Origin: DATLNF01 sp035536235
Lineage (GTDB): Bacteria; Actinomycetota; Actinomycetes; BP-191
Direction of reading: 5' to 3'
Length of the DNA stretch: 17,255 nt
Assembly: GCA_035536235.1 (NCBI GenBank)
Contig: DATLOQ010000047.1
Location: 1 to 17,255 of the forward strand
The notes under the pieces were generated by a model. The model was not told where the DNA came from and did no database searches. It worked only from the letters and a program-made list of their open reading frames with translations. Below are positions 14,038 through 17,255 of the stretch, piece by piece (positions within the stretch are counted from its first letter, which is position 1; every line of letters begins with the position of its first letter). A program made the position numbers and the translations under genes.

Positions 14038-15173
14038 CCGACGGCGCTGGGGCGGGCGGAGCCGTCGCCGGCGAAGCGGACCCGGCCGGCCCGGCCGGAC
14101 AGTGCGACACACCCCCCAAGCCCGGTGGTGACCTTCCTGCCGTTGCCGAGGACGAGCGACTTCCCCGGCAGACCCTGCCGGTGCTCGGCGTCGAGCAGGC
14201 AGACCCGTGCCGCGTTCGCGGTCAGCACCGTTGCCACCGGCCGGTTGAGCACGTCGACGGCTAGAGCGGGGTTGTTGACCTGCGCGCCGTCGGCGCCGAG
14301 CGCGCGAGCGTGCAGCAGGTCACCGGCCTCCGTCCCGGTCACGTCGCCCTGGTAGACGTTGGGCATCACCTGGGCACATCCGTCGTGCGCCTCGTTGATC
14401 CGGCCCGCGTCGAAGCCGGGCAGCGAGGAGCCGAAGTGGTCGTACTCCTTCGTAGCGGCGTAGAACACCCCGCGCGGGGCGCCGCCGGGCAGCTCCTCGA
14501 AGCCCTGGTTGGACATCGACAGGCGTGCCGTCGGCGCCACCGCCTTGATCTGCTCAGCCCGACCGGGGACGTAGGGCTGGAAGATGGAGCGCTCGACCAG
14601 GCCGTAGCGCGCAGCCATCAGCGCGACGCTCGCCGTGTCGGTGACCGACTCCTTCAAGTCGAAGGCCACCCCCACGCCGTTCTCGGCGGCGAGCGCCAGC
14701 ACCTCCTCCAGCGACGGGATCTGCGCCGGGTCGTAGGCGCTGCCCTTCCACTTGTCGTTGTCCGCAGCGTTGAGCTTGCGCACCTGGTCGTAGGTCATCG
14801 TGTTGATGTAGCCCGAGCCGTCGGTCTTCTTGTCGACCTCGAGGTCGTGGAAGGCGACGTAGCGGTGGTCGACGGTCTGCTGGACGTCGACCTCGAGGTA
14901 CTCCACGTCGTACGCGGTCGCATAGCGGAAGGCCCACAGGGTGTTCTCCGGTGCGAGCTCCGCGGCGCCGCGGTGCACGATCAGCTCCATCCGCGGGACC
15001 GGCTTGTCGGGCTTCGCGCCGGCCGTCCACCGGCTCGGCTCCGGGGTCTCGGCGCAGAACGGCGATGCCTGCGTGTCGACCGTGCGGAGCAGCGGAGTGG
15101 AGGAATTGGCACGGCTCGGAGCAGCGACGCCGACGGCTCCGATGGTCACTGCGGTAGCGATCAGCCGTCGCAC
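14034..15173 (-). CDS. secreted glycerophosphodiester phosphodiesterase
   Basis: The product is 379 aa. Signal peptide RRLIATAVTIGAVGVAAPSR is followed by likely cleavage after SRA (22). The GDPD domain starts near residue 62. HRG (67-69) supplies the catalytic His, ENT (76-78) follows, E94 and D96 (LEVDVQ) bind metal, and HD (109-110) supplies the second catalytic His; FDLKES comes later. Members hydrolyse glycerophosphodiesters to glycerol-3-phosphate and an alcohol, here probably outside the membrane. Beyond the usual TIM-barrel end is a roughly 75-residue tail with two cysteines (VCLLDAEHRQ, GGCVALSG) and beta character. Start GTG 15173 lies 1 nt after the stop of the upstream esterase, so the two are very probably cotranscribed and translationally coupled. 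Confidence 0.9.
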   Translation of the reverse strand: MRRLIATAVTIGAVGVAAPSRANSSTPLLRTVDTQASPFCAETPEPSRWTAGAKPDKPVPRMELIVHRGAAELAPENTLWAFRYATAYDVEYLEVDVQQTVDHRYVAFHDLEVDKKTDGSGYINTMTYDQVRKLNAADNDKWKGSAYDPAQIPSLEEVLALAAENGVGVAFDLKESVTDTASVALMAARYGLVERSIFQPYVPGRAEQIKAVAPTARLSMSNQGFEELPGGAPRGVFYAATKEYDHFGSSLPGFDAGRINEAHDGCAQVMPNVYQGDVTGTEAGDLLHARALGADGAQVNNPALAVDVLNRPVATVLTANAARVCLLDAEHRQGLPGKSLVLGNGRKVTTGLGGCVALSGRAGRVRFAGDGSARPSAVG

Positions 15174-15174
15174 G

Positions 15175-17255
15175 TCAGCGCACCGCCACGGTCGACGAGC
15201 CGGCGGGCAGCTTGATGGTCAGCACGCGCCCGACGTACGTCGCGGCGACCGGCACGTCGTTGATCAGCACTGTCGGCCGCTTTGTCCAGGCACCGCGCAG
15301 CGACAACGTCAGCGGCGCCTCAGTCGTCACGGTGCCGGTCACCGCACTCGCCGTGGAGATGGCCATCCGCGCGAGGTCGAAGCGCACCGCACGGGCGCCG
15401 CTGAGCGTCGCGGTGAATCCATTCGTCGGCGGACCCGCGGCCGTCGGGTTGGTCACCCACTGCAGGCCCTGCATCGAGTAGGGGCCGACCTGGCCGAGCG
15501 AGGCCGGGCCGCCGGCCGTGGGCAGGGTGAGCACCGACGCGGACGGCTTGGCCTGCGACACCACGTCCACCTTCGCAACTCCGCGCTGCTGGTCGACAGG
15601 CTCGAGGCCGCTCATCCAGTAGGCCGAGTCGAAGCTGAAGGACAGCCCGACGAACGGCTTGCCCTGATCCGGGCCCGTCTCGACGGCGCGCTCGAACGGC
15701 ATCGACCGGATGTAGGTCACCCGGGCCGGGTTGCGCTCGCGCGTGAACTGCGACGCGTAACGCGCCCCCTCGGCCCACTCGTCGTTGATCGGGTGGCTGT
15801 AGTGCTCGTACGTCGGGAACACGTAGTAGCGGTACTGGTAGCCCAGCCGGGCCAGCTTCTCTGCCTGCCGCGTGACGCCGGCCACGGGCACCAGCTCGTC
15901 GAGGGCGCCATGGCTGATCGCCACCGGCACGTGGCGCAGGTTGTCGAGCAGCGGGTTGGTCCACTGGTCCTTCGCGTTGCCGCCGTTGGTGGGCTGGTAG
16001 CACGGGTCGAGCTCGCACCCGGCCCACAACCCCTGCGTCGGCACACCGGCGTACGGCAGCGCCGCAGCGAAGCGGTCCGGGTAGAGGATCGACAGCAGGT
16101 ACGACGCCCAGCCGCCCATCGAGTGCCCGGTCACGTAGACCCGGTCCCTATCGATACTGAACGTCGCGATTGCGTCGTCCCACACCTGCCGGAAGTCGAC
16201 CTGCGCGCGGCCGACGTACCACGTGCTGGTGCCGCGGCCGCGCGGGGCGATGACGAGACCGCCGACGTCCTCGCCGAAGTCGCGCATGGTCCGCGGCGCG
16301 ACGACCGCAGCGTCGTGAGTGTCGCCACCGCGCCAGTGCATCCAGTACGTCGTCCGGGTGGGCTTCCTGCCGTCGTAGGTCGACGGCACGTAGACGCCGT
16401 AGGGCTGCCAGAGACCGTCGAGGTCGCCCTCGGTGCTGATCTGCGCTGTGCTCTTGAACTGCCGCTCGTGGTAGCCGGGCCCTGGCCGCAGCGCCTCGGT
16501 GCGCCCGCGGGTGAGCCCAGCCACGTCGACGTCGAGGAAGAACGGGTCGATCGTGGCGTCGGCCAGCGCGAAGGCCTGCCGCTTGTCGAAGCGGATGCGC
16601 ACCGGCTCGGCCGGCCGGAACGCGATGTTGGCGACGTTGACGACGTCGGCACGGTCGCTCTTGAGGTCCACGAGGCCCTGGCGACCGTCGGACGTCCCCG
16701 CAGCCAGTGCGAGCCGCAGCGTTGCCTGACGAGCCGTCGGCCCGAGGAGGGCGCGCGGGATGCCGGCTTCAAGGACGTTGGCGTAGCCGCTTGCGTCAGC
16801 GGCGACGGGGAACGCGGCACGCCGTCCGGTCTTAAGGTCGACCGCGATGCCACCGGTGCGCGCGACAAGCAGCGCGACGTCGCCCTGCGCGGTGCGCAGG
16901 CCGCTACCGAACGGCACGTCGTAGGCCGGGCTGCCCGCGACGGTATCGACCAGCACGACGATGCCAGCTGACTGCTTGGCTGTCATCGTCGTCGTGCGCG
17001 CGAGCAGGTGGAGAGTGGTCGAGTTCGCGGCTACGCGAACCTCGCGCAGGTCGGCGGCCGCGACGTGACCGCGGTCGTCGGCGTCGCGGGCATCGCCGTA
17101 CACCGGCTCGCCCTCGCGCCCGAGCTCACCGGTCGGCGCACCCACCTGGCCGGGGGCGTCGTACTGGTACGTCGGCTCGAGGCGGTAGAAGCCAGGGTGC
17201 GCCTCCTCCAGCGCATCGTTGCGCGCGACCCGCGCGGCGTCGTCGCCGTCGTCCG
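15175..17255 (-). CDS. secreted multidomain alpha/beta hydrolase, 5' end outside the window
   Basis: 692 residues are visible and the frame is open to the window edge (DDGDDAARVARNDALEEAHP at the edge), so the N-terminus and any signal peptide are missing. The first part (to about visible residue 220) is beta-rich with GIVVLVDT and VLEAGIPRALLG, like glucodextranase/DOMON-type modules. The hydrolase domain has oxyanion-region WMHWRGG, nucleophile elbow GHSMGG (encoded 16111-16128), acid in GALDELVP and His in YEHYSHP. The C-terminal beta region has AYWMSGLEP, parallel to AYWLSGVRQ in the LPATG hydrolase, and ends SSTVAVR without a sortase signal. It is probably an extracellular esterase or peptidase; substrate unknown. 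Confidence 0.8.
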   Translation of the reverse strand, partial: DDGDDAARVARNDALEEAHPGFYRLEPTYQYDAPGQVGAPTGELGREGEPVYGDARDADDRGHVAAADLREVRVAANSTTLHLLARTTTMTAKQSAGIVVLVDTVAGSPAYDVPFGSGLRTAQGDVALLVARTGGIAVDLKTGRRAAFPVAADASGYANVLEAGIPRALLGPTARQATLRLALAAGTSDGRQGLVDLKSDRADVVNVANIAFRPAEPVRIRFDKRQAFALADATIDPFFLDVDVAGLTRGRTEALRPGPGYHERQFKSTAQISTEGDLDGLWQPYGVYVPSTYDGRKPTRTTYWMHWRGGDTHDAAVVAPRTMRDFGEDVGGLVIAPRGRGTSTWYVGRAQVDFRQVWDDAIATFSIDRDRVYVTGHSMGGWASYLLSILYPDRFAAALPYAGVPTQGLWAGCELDPCYQPTNGGNAKDQWTNPLLDNLRHVPVAISHGALDELVPVAGVTRQAEKLARLGYQYRYYVFPTYEHYSHPINDEWAEGARYASQFTRERNPARVTYIRSMPFERAVETGPDQGKPFVGLSFSFDSAYWMSGLEPVDQQRGVAKVDVVSQAKPSASVLTLPTAGGPASLGQVGPYSMQGLQWVTNPTAAGPPTNGFTATLSGARAVRFDLARMAISTASAVTGTVTTEAPLTLSLRGAWTKRPTVLINDVPVAATYVGRVLTIKLPAGSSTVAVR

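Noticed and set aside
12240..14112. Long ORFs in other frames across the DEAD-box helicase (plus 12240-14003, minus 12541-14112)
   Set aside because: They are GC-bias shadows of a gene with all helicase motifs; their translations are Arg/Ala/Gly/Pro- or Asp/Glu/His-rich with no domain.
14310..16971. Long plus-strand ORFs opposite the phosphodiesterase and the right-hand hydrolase
   Set aside because: Antisense of genes with clear catalytic motifs; composition is typical of shadow frames.
1..17255. CRISPR array, phage genes, toxin-antitoxin or biosynthetic cluster
   Set aside because: No regularly spaced repeats and no matching protein motifs on either strand.

Overview
The window is high-GC DNA with strong G/C third-position bias, typical of a mid- to high-GC actinobacterium. 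An acVLRF1-type release factor, a DUF3516 helicase, DUF2786 and DUF445 proteins and an LPATG-anchored secreted enzyme all point to Actinomycetota. The genus cannot be fixed from sequence reading alone; a Nocardioidaceae- or Frankiales-like lineage is a guess. Most of the region is ordinary chromosome. The accessory-looking parts are the left end (1-570) and the intergenic block at 5281-5845.

Left to right: tRNA-Lys(CTT), then a scar holding a minus-strand acetyltransferase remnant and a frameshifted plus-strand fragment that resembles a transposase tail. Next comes a secreted cupredoxin-like protein, then a SAM methyltransferase whose stop overlaps the start of an acVLRF1 peptidyl-tRNA hydrolase. 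A long hairpin separates these from the convergent DUF3516 DEAD/DEAH helicase. Upstream of that helicase is a gene-free block of about 565 bp. It holds an inverted repeat, a cluster of TGTGGACAAC-like words, and a probable structured RNA ending in a 15-bp perfect hairpin. After it lies a membrane-associated or secreted NodB-type polysaccharide deacetylase.

From 6803 to 12494 a run of minus-strand genes encodes a hypothetical protein, a DUF1697 protein, a DUF2786 protein, a DUF445 membrane protein and a large secreted alpha/beta hydrolase with an LPATG sortase signal. A 48-codon plus-strand ORF sits in one gap of this run. A plus-strand DEAD-box RNA helicase follows and ends inside the same CTAG tetranucleotide as the stop of a convergent secreted glycerophosphodiester phosphodiesterase. 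That gene lies 1 nt downstream of a second secreted alpha/beta hydrolase, which runs off the right edge and shares its layout with the LPATG protein.

Functionally the window mixes RNA and translation quality control (tRNA, acVLRF1, two RNA helicases, possible ncRNA) with a secreted hydrolase set (NodB deacetylase, two multidomain esterases, phosphodiesterase). No phage, CRISPR, toxin-antitoxin or biosynthetic cluster is evident. The best candidate for something undescribed is the structured RNA at about 5551-5743.
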